Both the position numbers and the translations under genes were made by a program. Below are positions 25,966 through 34,591 of a stretch of 64,000 bases of DNA, piece by piece. The notes under the pieces were generated by a model. That model was not told where the DNA came from. It worked only from the letters and a program-made list of their open reading frames with translations, and did not search any database. Position 1 is the first letter of the stretch. Each line of letters opens with the position of its first letter. Origin of the DNA: Auritidibacter ignavus (lineage in GTDB: Bacteria; Actinomycetota; Actinomycetes; Actinomycetales; Micrococcaceae); contig NZ_RDQR01000011.1 in the NCBI RefSeq assembly GCF_003703835.1, positions 1 through 64,000 on the forward strand, written 5' to 3'.

Positions 25966-27280
25966 TCAGCTTCCGGGCGGTGGTCAGTCCCGACTCCAGG
26001 GCCCCGTCCACGCACACCCCGCGCCAGCCACGAGCAAACTCAGAGCCGGCAAAGACCACCGGGGGCTCGAGCCGTTCGAAGTGGTGCCAGGCATCGGTGA
26101 ACTGCCCGGTGCGTAACGTGCCCCAGGCTTGGCCCGACCATGGGTCGTTCTGCCAGTCGTGACCGGTAGACTCCACCACCTCGAGGTCATCCCGCCAGTA
26201 GTCGAGAATCCGCTGGGCATCAGCGGTGGACTCCAGATCCACGGCCGAGGCCTCCGGGCCGAAGCCGACCAGGATGGTATCGCCTTCGGGGGTGAAGTAT
26301 TCCGAGCGGATACAGGCCATCGGCGCCGGGTAGGGCGCATAGGCCAGTAGCTTGTGCCGGTCCTTGACCTTGAACCAGATTTTCGCCCCCGAGGTGTTCC
26401 ACCCCTGCTCGATGGTCGCGGTGATCGTCTCGGGTAGCTCAGGGGTGAAACGGATGGTGCGCAACGCACCCGCCGGGACGGTGACGATCACCGCGCTGGC
26501 CTCGCGCACCTCACCGGTGGCCAGCGTTACCCGGGCGCTGTGCCCGTCGTGGTCGACGGCAGTGACCGGGGTATTGAGGCGAATCGGGCAGTTCAGCTCG
26601 GCCGCCATCGGCTCGTAGAGGGCCTTCATTCCATTGACCAGTTTGTACTTCAGGGTGATGTCATCCAACAGACGAAGCCGGTGATCCGAGAGCGCGACCC
26701 AGTGTTTGGCCATCAGCGCCGACCCGGTGTGGGGCGAGCCCACGTACCCGGCCGACCAGTAGGCATCGACCAGATCGATTTGCTCCTGAGTGAAAGTTCC
26801 GCTGGCTCGCACCGCGTCCAACACCGAGGCTTGGTCGTCGGCCAGGAACTGCTCGCGCAACGATGCGGGCCCGTCGAACTGCTCGGAGAGGATCCAGAGG
26901 GGGTCATAGGGGTGAGGGAAGTACTGCTCCGAGCGGGCAAAGATCTCGGCCATCAGGGGCTGAATCGTCCGATCCAGATCCTGTAGGGTGCCCTGATGCG
27001 TGGTGTCTTGCGAATTCCAGTACACCTGCTCGGGTTCCGGGGAGGCGACGAGCGGTTGTTGGTAGCGGGTGATTTCCTGCCAAACATGAGTTTGGAACCA
27101 GTGCACCCACGTCGCGCCGAGCTCAATCGCGCGCCCCATGCGCTCATCGGTCCAGGCTCGTCCACCGACCCGGTCGCGGGCCTCGACGATCTCGCACGAG
27201 ATCCCGGCGGACTCTAATTCGCGGGCGGCACGCAATCCGGCGAAACCGGCCCCAATAATCACAACGTGTGGTTCAGTCAT
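25946..27280 (-). CDS. Flavin-containing amine oxidase
   Basis: A 444-residue FAD enzyme that oxidatively deaminates amines to aldehydes plus ammonia and peroxide. The FAD-binding beta-alpha-beta unit is at the N-terminus (VVIIGAGFAGLRAARELESAG, then DRVGGRAWT). The C-terminal FAD motif is in EFARGWRGVCVDGALESG, and a Trp-rich substrate region lies in between. The start is the ATG at 27280 after AAGGA. Its upstream neighbour is an APC permease whose stop overlaps this start, so the two form one operon. Phenylethylamine, tyramine or dopamine are attractive substrates since the aldehyde and acid products would feed the adjacent homoprotocatechuate pathway. Substrate is inferred. Confidence 0.93.
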   Translation of the reverse strand: MTEPHVVIIGAGFAGLRAARELESAGISCEIVEARDRVGGRAWTDERMGRAIELGATWVHWFQTHVWQEITRYQQPLVASPEPEQVYWNSQDTTHQGTLQDLDRTIQPLMAEIFARSEQYFPHPYDPLWILSEQFDGPASLREQFLADDQASVLDAVRASGTFTQEQIDLVDAYWSAGYVGSPHTGSALMAKHWVALSDHRLRLLDDITLKYKLVNGMKALYEPMAAELNCPIRLNTPVTAVDHDGHSARVTLATGEVREASAVIVTVPAGALRTIRFTPELPETITATIEQGWNTSGAKIWFKVKDRHKLLAYAPYPAPMACIRSEYFTPEGDTILVGFGPEASAVDLESTADAQRILDYWRDDLEVVESTGHDWQNDPWSGQAWGTLRTGQFTDAWHHFERLEPPVVFAGSEFARGWRGVCVDGALESGLTTARKLITHLGS

Positions 27281-28742
27281 GGTGTTCCTTTCCGACGGTG
27301 ACAAGTTCGGCTGGTGCGCCCGGCACGTCCTCGGGTTCGCGACGTCGTAGCACCTCGCCCCAGAGCAACCCGAGCACTCCGGAGCCGAGAATGATGCCGG
27401 GCATGATGAAGATCAGCGAGGAGCCCTCCTCAGCGTCGATCATCACATCGAAATTGGCCAAGATCAGGATGAACACCACCGCCAGCCCGAGGGCCGCTAG
27501 GGCCGGGGCGATGATGCGCACCCAGAGCCCGTAGCCGTGGGGGTGGCGGATAAACCAGGCCATGATCGCCACGGAGGTGACCGCTAAGAGGAAGACGAGC
27601 CCGAAAGCTGCGGCATTGGTCAGCCAGGTGAATAGCGTGATGACCGGAAACAGCGGGCCGAGTTCGTGGCCGGTGCCGGCGATGGCGAAGCCGATCACGA
27701 CCACCACGGCCAGGACTGACTGGGTGAGAGATCCGGCCAGCGGGGCGCCGGTGCCGGTGGTGGCTGCCAGCTGACGAGGTAGTACCCCGGAGCGGCCGAG
27801 GGAGAAAAAGTAGCGGGCGGCGGCATTATGAAAGGCCAACAGTACGGCAATCAGGCTGGTGACGAACAGGATCGAGGCGAATTGGCCCAGCACGGGGCTG
27901 GTCTCGCTGAGCCACACGAAGACCAGATCGGGGCCGAGCTCGGCAGAACGCTCGACCACCTGCGAGGGGCCAATACCAATACCGAAGGCCCACGCGGAGA
28001 ACGCGTAGAAGATCGCGATGGTGATCAGTGCAATGTAGGTGGCTCGGGCCACGGTGCGACGGGGGTCGGTGACCTCTTCGGAGTAGATCGCACCAGACTC
28101 AAAGCCCATAAAGGCCGCAATCCCAAAGGCCAACAGCACGCCGATACCGGGGGCAAAGAACTGATCGGGCGCAAAGGCATCAGCGGCGGCTCCCTCAGGT
28201 GCCACCGCAAGTGCCAGCACATCGACGATGATCACGACCAGGAACTCCAACGCGACGACCACGCCCAGCACCTTGGCGGATAGATCGATGGAGTTGATGC
28301 CCAGAATTGCGACCAGAGCCCAACAGAGCAGGGCCATCAGCCACCAGGACACCTCCAGGCCGGTGAGTTCTTGTAGCAGATTGGAGGAAGCAAACCCTAC
28401 CAGACCGTAGAGCCCGATTTGCATCATGTTGTAGGAGACCAGGGCCAGAATGGCGGATGCAATACCTTGGCGGAGCCCCAGCCCGGCTGAGACATAGGCA
28501 TAAAACGCTCCGGCATTGTGCAGGTGCCGGCTCATCGCGGCGAATCCCACCGCAAAGACGACCAGCAGCAATCCGAGCACGATATAGGTTTGTGGCACAC
28601 CCAGCATGCCGGAGACCGCGTAGTTAGTTGGGATCCCGCCAGCCATCACCGTCAGTGGGGCGGAGGCGGCAATGATCACCAAGACCAGGGACACGGTACC
28701 GATCCGTCGGGGCGCGGGGGTGGTGTGGGTCGTGGTTGTCAT
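27273..28742 (-). CDS. APC-family amino acid/amine permease
   Basis: A 489-residue membrane importer with about 12 helices and APC features: the N-terminal GTVSLVLVIIAASAPLTVMAG and the central FGIAAFMGFESGAIYSEEV. It probably brings in the amine used by the oxidase encoded immediately downstream; the two genes overlap by 8 bases. AAGGA precedes the ATG at 28742. It is divergent from an aldehyde dehydrogenase gene across a 175-bp promoter region. Confidence 0.93.
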   Translation of the reverse strand: MTTTTHTTPAPRRIGTVSLVLVIIAASAPLTVMAGGIPTNYAVSGMLGVPQTYIVLGLLLVVFAVGFAAMSRHLHNAGAFYAYVSAGLGLRQGIASAILALVSYNMMQIGLYGLVGFASSNLLQELTGLEVSWWLMALLCWALVAILGINSIDLSAKVLGVVVALEFLVVIIVDVLALAVAPEGAAADAFAPDQFFAPGIGVLLAFGIAAFMGFESGAIYSEEVTDPRRTVARATYIALITIAIFYAFSAWAFGIGIGPSQVVERSAELGPDLVFVWLSETSPVLGQFASILFVTSLIAVLLAFHNAAARYFFSLGRSGVLPRQLAATTGTGAPLAGSLTQSVLAVVVVIGFAIAGTGHELGPLFPVITLFTWLTNAAAFGLVFLLAVTSVAIMAWFIRHPHGYGLWVRIIAPALAALGLAVVFILILANFDVMIDAEEGSSLIFIMPGIILGSGVLGLLWGEVLRRREPEDVPGAPAELVTVGKEHHD

Positions 28743-28776
28743 GATCTGTCCTTCACTGGAAACTAGGTCTCTCTAG

Positions 28777-28792
28777 TGTGAGCCAGATCACT
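28777..28792. promoter_or_regulatory. CRP/GlxR-like site, amine-oxidase/ALDH divergent promoter
   Basis: TGTGAGCCAGATCACT fits the CRP-family pattern GTGA-N6-TCAC, the actinobacterial GlxR consensus being TGTGANNTANNTCACA. It lies 35 bp upstream of the permease ATG and about 125 bp before the ALDH start, so it could link both transcripts to carbon status. Confidence 0.5.
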
Positions 28793-28917
28793 TGAAGTGT
28801 CTTGTCGATTCCTGCACAACGCTTGGACGCCAGTGCAATGCAGTATTGAGTGTGACTTACGTCCCACTTGCCGGGGTTAGGGTGTGGAGTAACAACACTC
28901 TGATGAAGGGACAAGAG

Positions 28918-30333
28918 ATGACTGCCGATCTCACCACATATCAAGGATTGCTAGAAGCTGTCACCGTCGATGGTGGCGTGGAGGTTAAAGACCCGGCCAC
29001 CGCCGAGGTGATCGGCTCGACCGGACAGGCGAGCGTCGATGACGTTGACGCCGCGGTACAGCGCGCCAAGCGGGCTCAGCCAGCATGGGCTGCGCTGGGT
29101 CGTGACAAGCGGTCCGAATATCTCAACCGTGTCGCCGATGCGGTCGAAGCCAGCGCTGAGGCGCTGGCCGAATTGCTCAGCCGTGAGGTGGGCAAGCCGT
29201 TGAACGGTCCGAACGCTCGTTTCGAAGTGGGGGCGGTTGCGGGATGGCTCCGTGCCACCGCGTCCTTCGAACTCAATGACGAGGTGCTCGTGGACGATGA
29301 GTCCGGCACCGCAGTGCTGAGCTATCGACCCGTCGGTGTGGTGGGTGCGGTGGGCCCCTGGAACTGGCCGATGATGATCTCCACCTGGCAGTTCGGCGCC
29401 GCACTCAAAATGGGCAACACTGTGGTTCTCAAGCCCTCCGAATACACTCCGTTATCCGTCCAGGCATTGGTGGCCGTGGTCAACCAGGTCCTACCTGAGG
29501 CGGTGCTCCAGGTGGTGGCCGGGGGCAGCGAGATCGGTGCGGCACTGACCGGCCACCAGGACGTGGACAAGGTGATGTTTACCGGTTCGACCCGCACCGG
29601 CCAGGCCATTATGCGCTCGGCCGCGACGGACCTGAAGCGCCTGACCCTGGAGCTGGGCGGTAATGACGCCGGCATCATGTTGGACGACGCCGATCCGAAG
29701 GCGCTGGCTGAAGAATTGTTCTGGGGTGCCTTCATTAACACCGGACAGACGTGTGCGGCCATGAAGCGGCTCTATGTTCCTGAGGCCTTGTACGACCAGG
29801 TTGTCGACGAGCTAGCCCAACAAGCCAGCAACGCTGCTATGGGCGTGGGTCTGGAGGAGCATAACGTGCTGGGCCCATTGCAGAACCAACAGCAGTACGA
29901 CATCGTCGCTGATCTGGTCAACAAAGCCCGCGAGGGCGGTGCCCGGATGGTGACCGGCGGGAACCCCGATCCCGACCAGGCGGGGTACTTCTATCCCGCA
30001 ACTATTGTGGCCGATATCGATCAGTCCAATCCGCTGGTACAAGAAGAACAGTTCGGCCCGGTGTTGCCGATCATCCGCTACACGGACCTAGATCAGGCCA
30101 TTGCGTGGGCTAATGAGCTCAACGTCGGTCTGGGTTCCTCGGTCTGGAGTAGTGATCGACAGCGGGCACTGACGGTTGCCGATCGGCTTCAGGCCGGTAC
30201 CACCTGGATCAATCAGCACGGTGCGATAGATCCGCGGGTGCCATTCGGTGGCATTAAGAAATCTGGATTCGGCCTCGAGTTTGGGGTGGAAGGCCTCAAG
30301 CACGTCGCGGTGCCAAAGGTTACGAAATACTAA
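28918..30333 (+). CDS. Aldehyde dehydrogenase (NAD(P)+)
   Basis: A 471-residue ALDH-superfamily enzyme. The cofactor region VGPWNWPMMISTWQFGAAL, catalytic Glu in LTLELGGNDAG and catalytic Cys in NTGQTCAAMKRL are all present. The start at 28918 follows AAGGGACAAGAG closely. Divergent from the amine permease/oxidase operon, so its likely job is oxidising the aldehyde from that oxidase (e.g. 4-hydroxyphenylacetaldehyde) to the acid. Succinate semialdehyde from HpaI is the other logical substrate. Confidence 0.92.
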   Translation: MTADLTTYQGLLEAVTVDGGVEVKDPATAEVIGSTGQASVDDVDAAVQRAKRAQPAWAALGRDKRSEYLNRVADAVEASAEALAELLSREVGKPLNGPNARFEVGAVAGWLRATASFELNDEVLVDDESGTAVLSYRPVGVVGAVGPWNWPMMISTWQFGAALKMGNTVVLKPSEYTPLSVQALVAVVNQVLPEAVLQVVAGGSEIGAALTGHQDVDKVMFTGSTRTGQAIMRSAATDLKRLTLELGGNDAGIMLDDADPKALAEELFWGAFINTGQTCAAMKRLYVPEALYDQVVDELAQQASNAAMGVGLEEHNVLGPLQNQQQYDIVADLVNKAREGGARMVTGGNPDPDQAGYFYPATIVADIDQSNPLVQEEQFGPVLPIIRYTDLDQAIAWANELNVGLGSSVWSSDRQRALTVADRLQAGTTWINQHGAIDPRVPFGGIKKSGFGLEFGVEGLKHVAVPKVTKY

Positions 30334-30409
30334 ATCTGTGGCCCTCTGACGCCGGGCCGCGATCATCGATCTCCCCAGGTCCCGGCCCTGTTTGCTGTAT
30401 GTTTACTGA

Positions 30410-30442
30410 ATCGTTATAAACCTTGAAAAAGAGATTAACGAT
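30410..30442. promoter_or_regulatory. Inverted repeat upstream of the alkaline phosphatase gene
   Basis: ATCGTTA (30410-30416) and TAACGAT (30436-30442) are perfect complements separated by 19 bases. They lie in an AT-rich stretch about 90 bp before the ATG, overlapping the probable promoter. It could be an operator for a dimeric regulator. I do not recognise it as a PHO box. Confidence 0.4.
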
Positions 30443-30532
30443 ATATCTTTGTGGCCTTCGTAGCGTGGAGCGCAGTGCCGAATGCTGTTCGGTACCGTTT
30501 TTCTCAACCACGACGAAGAGGACTCGTTAATA

Positions 30533-32302
30533 ATGCGTATTTTCCGCTCCACGTGCGGCCGCATCGCCTTGGGTGCTGCTGCAACGGTGGCAACCGCATC
30601 GCTGGTAGCCCCCTCCGCCACGGCGCAAGAAACCGCTAACGCCCCCGAGGCTGCCCAGGCCCCGAAGAACATCATCCTGCTCATCGGTGATGGTATGGGT
30701 TATAACCACGTCGACTCCGCCAGCTTGTTTGAAAATGGTGAGTCGAACTGGCAGATCTCGGTTGATCCCGAGAACGATCAGCAACAACACCAGTCAGACT
30801 ACGGTGACAACCCCCAGCAGTCGTACGAAGAGTTCGACCTGCAGATTGGCATGTCCCACCACTCGCTGGATTCACCGGTCTACGATCCCGAAGCCGCCTG
30901 GGCTGACTTTGACTGGGTGAAGAACAACCCGACCGACTCCGCTGCCTCCGGTACCGCTCTGGCGTCCGGTCACAAGACCCACAACGGCTCCCTGGGCGTT
31001 GATGCTGACGGCGAACCAGTCGAGAACTTCGCTGAGTACGCTGCTGAGAAGGGTCTGGCCACCGGTGTGGTCTCCTCGGTTCCCTTCGGCCACGCCACCC
31101 CGGCCTCCTGGGGTGCACACGTTGCCGATCGTGGTGAAAACCACGCCATCGCCGAGCAGATGATCAACGGTGAGCTGGACGTCATCATCGGTGCCGGTCA
31201 CCCGCTCTACGATGTGGACGGTCAGGAGCGCGAGGCCAACTGGAAGTGGCTGACCGAGGAACAGTACACCGACCTGCAGGAGGGCAACACCGACTTCACC
31301 TTCCTGGAGACCACCGCTGAGCTGAAGGACGTGGCCAACGGTAACAACGTTCCGGAGTCCCTGTTCGGCCTGGTGCCGGTGGCAGAAACCCTGCAGTTTG
31401 ACCGCACCGCCCTGGCTGAGGCTGAGCCTCGTCGTGACAACGGCCGTGTGGACGGCGTTCCCCTGGAAGAGGGTCAGTCCCCGCTGCCCGGTGAAATCGC
31501 TAAGAACGACGTGCCGACCCTGGCTGAACTGACCGACGCTGCCCTGAACGTTCTGGAGCAGAACGACGAGGGCTTCTTCACCATGATCGAGGGTGGCGCT
31601 ATTGACTGGGCCGGTCACGCTAACGCCACCACCGGTAACCTCGAAGAGCAGATCGAATTCAACGACGCTGTGGATACCGTCGTGAACTGGGTTGAGGAAA
31701 ACTCCAGCTGGGATGAGACCCTGGTGATGGTGACCGCTGACCACGAGACCGGCTTCCTCTCCGGCCCCGGTGCAGGTACCGCCTGGACTCAGATCACCGG
31801 TGAAGCTGGCCAGCTTCCCGTTGACGGCTGGTACTCCGGTGACCACACTCAGGCTCTGGTGCCGTTCTTCGCTCAGGGTGCTGGCGCTGACTCCGTGCTG
31901 AACTACGTTCAGGGTGAAGACCCGGTTCGCGGTCAGTACATCGACAACACCGATGTGGCTAAGCTCAGCTTCGACCTGCTCTCCGGCGAAGCCGCCCCCG
32001 GTCCCGGTGCTGGCGACGATGACGAAGAAGCCCCTGGCTCCGATGACGACGACGCTCAGACCCCCGGGTCTGACGACGAAGACGGCACCGCCGGTTCCGA
32101 TGAGGACGAAGAGGGCACCGCTGGCGCCGGTACCGAAGACGGCGTTGCCGGCTCCGGCGACGATGTTGCCGCTGGTGACTCCGAGCAGTCCGGTAGCCTG
32201 GCTGACACAGGTACCAGCGTGGCCATCATTGCCCTGCTGATTGCTGGTGCTTTGCTGGTTGCTGGTGTGACCCTGATGGTGCTGCGGAAGAAGACCGCCT
32301 AA
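30533..32302 (+). CDS. Wall-anchored alkaline phosphatase (PhoA type) with LADTG sortase signal
   Basis: A 589-residue secreted phosphomonoesterase. A signal peptide covers residues 1-31 (cleavage after SATA). Catalytic residues are in GDGMG (Asp53 metal ligand), the nucleophile Ser136 in PTDSAASG, and ADHETG and GDHTQAL metal His sites further on. After the catalytic domain comes a roughly 60-residue acidic low-complexity stalk of Asp, Glu, Gly and Ser. The C-terminus is LADTG (556-560), a hydrophobic helix and RKKTA: a sortase E-type wall anchor. The enzyme should release phosphate from esters on the cell surface. ATG 30533 follows GAAGAGGA. The upstream inverted repeat may control it. Confidence 0.95.
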   Translation: MRIFRSTCGRIALGAAATVATASLVAPSATAQETANAPEAAQAPKNIILLIGDGMGYNHVDSASLFENGESNWQISVDPENDQQQHQSDYGDNPQQSYEEFDLQIGMSHHSLDSPVYDPEAAWADFDWVKNNPTDSAASGTALASGHKTHNGSLGVDADGEPVENFAEYAAEKGLATGVVSSVPFGHATPASWGAHVADRGENHAIAEQMINGELDVIIGAGHPLYDVDGQEREANWKWLTEEQYTDLQEGNTDFTFLETTAELKDVANGNNVPESLFGLVPVAETLQFDRTALAEAEPRRDNGRVDGVPLEEGQSPLPGEIAKNDVPTLAELTDAALNVLEQNDEGFFTMIEGGAIDWAGHANATTGNLEEQIEFNDAVDTVVNWVEENSSWDETLVMVTADHETGFLSGPGAGTAWTQITGEAGQLPVDGWYSGDHTQALVPFFAQGAGADSVLNYVQGEDPVRGQYIDNTDVAKLSFDLLSGEAAPGPGAGDDDEEAPGSDDDDAQTPGSDDEDGTAGSDEDEEGTAGAGTEDGVAGSGDDVAAGDSEQSGSLADTGTSVAIIALLIAGALLVAGVTLMVLRKKTA

Positions 32303-32325
32303 GCGTCACAAGCTCACCAACCTTT

Positions 32326-32354
32326 CAGGGGCCTACCCGCCAGGTAGGCCCCTG
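32326..32354. terminator. Bidirectional-type terminator hairpin
   Basis: CAGGGGCCTACC and GGTAGGCCCCTG form perfect 12-bp arms with a 5-base loop, placed between the convergent phosphatase and CoA-transferase genes. A clear T-run is missing on either side, but the stem is strong and the position fits. Confidence 0.7.
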
Positions 32355-32375
32355 AGTCGTGTTGATGGTGAGTGA

Positions 32376-33221
32376 TTAATGATCGGTGCTAACCACCGGT
32401 TCAAACGGCAGATCGTGCTCGCGAGCAAAAGCCACCCACTCGGCGTTGGTGCGTGAGGCGAACTGAGTGGCCAACTCTTCGGCTGTTGATCCCAAGAGCT
32501 CGGCGGTGCGTTGGGCGAAATGTGGTTCCAGACTCGCCACCGCCAACACACCGTCAGCGGTGTCATACATCCGATAGAACGGATTGCCACCTCCCAACGG
32601 TGCGCCCGGGGTGGTCATCCCGTAGCGGGCCGGAGCGGCTGCCCACTCGGCAGCCTGGTCCAGCACCACCCGTTGCACCGTGCCCTCGGTGATCTCCGGA
32701 TGATTTCGCAACAAGTTCAGGCCAGCTAAAGCCGCCGTCGCGCCGCGTTCGCCACCGAGTAAATCGCCACCCAGAATCTGTGGCATGGCTGGTGGTACGA
32801 GCGAGCCGTGCCGGGCCTGATAGGTGAGATCATGGCCGGGCTCATTCTCTCGGTCACCGTCGAAACCCACGATCTCCACGTGCACCAGATTAAACTGTCG
32901 TACCACCTGGTCCAAGCCCAATTTGGCCACGGCAGCCGGCCGAATCGAGGTGATCAACACCTGCGCGGTGGCCGCGATCTCGAGCAGCTGACCCCGGCCC
33001 GCGTCGGTCTTCAGATCAGCTTGGACGATCTGCATCCCCGCGGTGAGCTCGGCGTAGTAGTCGGGAACGAACTGGCGCAACGGATCACCGGCTGGATTCT
33101 CCAGTTTAATGACGGTTGCGCCCAGGTCTCGGAGTCGAGCTGCCGCCAAGGGCCCAGGCAGATTGATGGCTGTGGAGACAACCGTGATGTTGTCGAGTGG
33201 CTTGAGTGAGGTCTGTGTCAC
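32376..33221 (-). CDS. CaiB/BaiF (family III) CoA-transferase-like protein, short
   Basis: A 281-residue family III CoA-transferase homologue, a group that moves CoA between carboxylic acids. The N-terminal Rossmann part (NLPGPLAAARLRDLGATVIKLENPAGDPLR) and the Asp-nucleophile region (GHDLTYQARHGSL) are present. The protein is shorter than the usual 360-430 residues and ends at VVSTDH, so the C-terminal part of the fold is reduced. The GTG at 33221 is the chosen start; the site is weak. The next gene is a divergent zinc alcohol dehydrogenase. No acyl-CoA neighbour tells the substrate. Confidence 0.8.
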   Translation of the reverse strand: MTQTSLKPLDNITVVSTAINLPGPLAAARLRDLGATVIKLENPAGDPLRQFVPDYYAELTAGMQIVQADLKTDAGRGQLLEIAATAQVLITSIRPAAVAKLGLDQVVRQFNLVHVEIVGFDGDRENEPGHDLTYQARHGSLVPPAMPQILGGDLLGGERGATAALAGLNLLRNHPEITEGTVQRVVLDQAAEWAAAPARYGMTTPGAPLGGGNPFYRMYDTADGVLAVASLEPHFAQRTAELLGSTAEELATQFASRTNAEWVAFAREHDLPFEPVVSTDH

Positions 33222-33334
33222 ACTCAGTACTCTAATGGATCTGAGCGTCACCGAAAATGGCTGTCCGCGGACTCTTGTCGCCGGTGGTTCGCTCTGCTTG
33301 ACTGAGGGCACAACCACTATTGAGGAGGCAGTTC

Positions 33335-34444
33335 GTGCAGATCACCGGTGCAGTTTTGGAAGAGATTGGTCGGGACCGGCCCTATGGCGAGTCCCAACCC
33401 ATTGTGGTGCAAGAACTCGAGCTGTCCGAGCCCGGAGGGTCTGAACTATTGGTGCGTATGGAAGCAGCCGGGGTCTGCCACTCTGATCTATCCGTGGTCA
33501 ATGGGTCTCGCGTCCGACCGGTGCCGATGCTCTTAGGCCACGAGGCTGCCGGCATCGTGGAGAAAGTCGGAGACGAGGTGACCGATATCGAGGTCGGTCA
33601 GCGCGTGGTGATGACTTTCCTGCCCCGGTGCGGAGAGTGCAAGAACTGTCAGACTGACGGAAAATTGCCCTGTTCGGTAGGGTCAGCAACCAATAATGAC
33701 GGAACCCTCATCTCCGGACAGCGCCATCTCTCGCGCGATGGTCAGACGGTCGAGCACCATCTAGGTGTCTCCGGATTTGCCACCCACGCCGTGGTGGACC
33801 GCCGCTCAGTCGTACCGGTGGGTGATGACGTTCCGGCCGAAATCGCAGCGGTCTTTGGATGCGCCGTGCTGACCGGTGGTGGCGCCCTGCTCAACGCTGT
33901 TGCCCCCGAGGCCGGCGAGTCGGTGATGATCGTCGGGCTGGGCGGGGTCGGCATGGCAGCACTGTTGACTGCAGTAGCCGAAGGAATTGACCGCATTATC
34001 GCTGTCGATATGTCCGAAGAAAAGCTCGAGCAGGCCCGCCAGCTGGGCGCCCACGAGACCTACACTTCCGAAGAAGTCAAAGACCAAGGCATCACCGCAG
34101 ACCATACCCTGGAATGCGCCGGTCACCCCAGCGCCTTCGAACTCGCATTCTCTGCCACCAACCCCGGCGGTCGGACGGTGACCGCAGGGCTCCCCTCCCC
34201 GGATGCCACCTCCACCATCACCCCGCTGACTTTGACCAGCGAAGTACGTACCGTGATGGGCTCCTACCTGGGATCTTCGGTGCCATCCCGAGACATTCCG
34301 CGGTTCGAAAAGCTGTGGCGGGAGGGAAAACTTCCCGTTGAAAAGCTCATCACCCGCCATATTCGCCTTGACGAGATCAATGATGCGATGGATCAGCTCG
34401 CTGACGGAGCTGCGGTGCGTCAGATCATCGATTTCTCAGGCTGA
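33335..34444 (+). CDS. Zinc-dependent alcohol dehydrogenase (class III-like)
   Basis: A 369-residue medium-chain dehydrogenase. Catalytic zinc ligands are in GVCHSD and GHEAAG, structural zinc Cys residues in CGECKNCQTDGKLPC, and the NAD(H) fold is GLGGVGMAALLTAVAEG. The sequence resembles class III/NDMA- or mycothiol-type dehydrogenases of actinobacteria. The GTG at 33335 follows GAGGAGG. It stands alone between a divergent CoA transferase and the surface-protein genes. The alcohol or aldehyde used is not predictable. Confidence 0.93.
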   Translation: MQITGAVLEEIGRDRPYGESQPIVVQELELSEPGGSELLVRMEAAGVCHSDLSVVNGSRVRPVPMLLGHEAAGIVEKVGDEVTDIEVGQRVVMTFLPRCGECKNCQTDGKLPCSVGSATNNDGTLISGQRHLSRDGQTVEHHLGVSGFATHAVVDRRSVVPVGDDVPAEIAAVFGCAVLTGGGALLNAVAPEAGESVMIVGLGGVGMAALLTAVAEGIDRIIAVDMSEEKLEQARQLGAHETYTSEEVKDQGITADHTLECAGHPSAFELAFSATNPGGRTVTAGLPSPDATSTITPLTLTSEVRTVMGSYLGSSVPSRDIPRFEKLWREGKLPVEKLITRHIRLDEINDAMDQLADGAAVRQIIDFSG

Positions 34445-34591
34445 CTTGCCGGCTCAGAAGGGTAGTAATTAACCTCACAGGTGTTCGGTGGTGCGTCGTG
34501 TATATTCAGTAGCCACGCGCGCACTTACTCGCTAGTATATAAACGATCATCGCTCATCACCCCTGGTCAGGGGCTTATCGAAGGAACGCCT

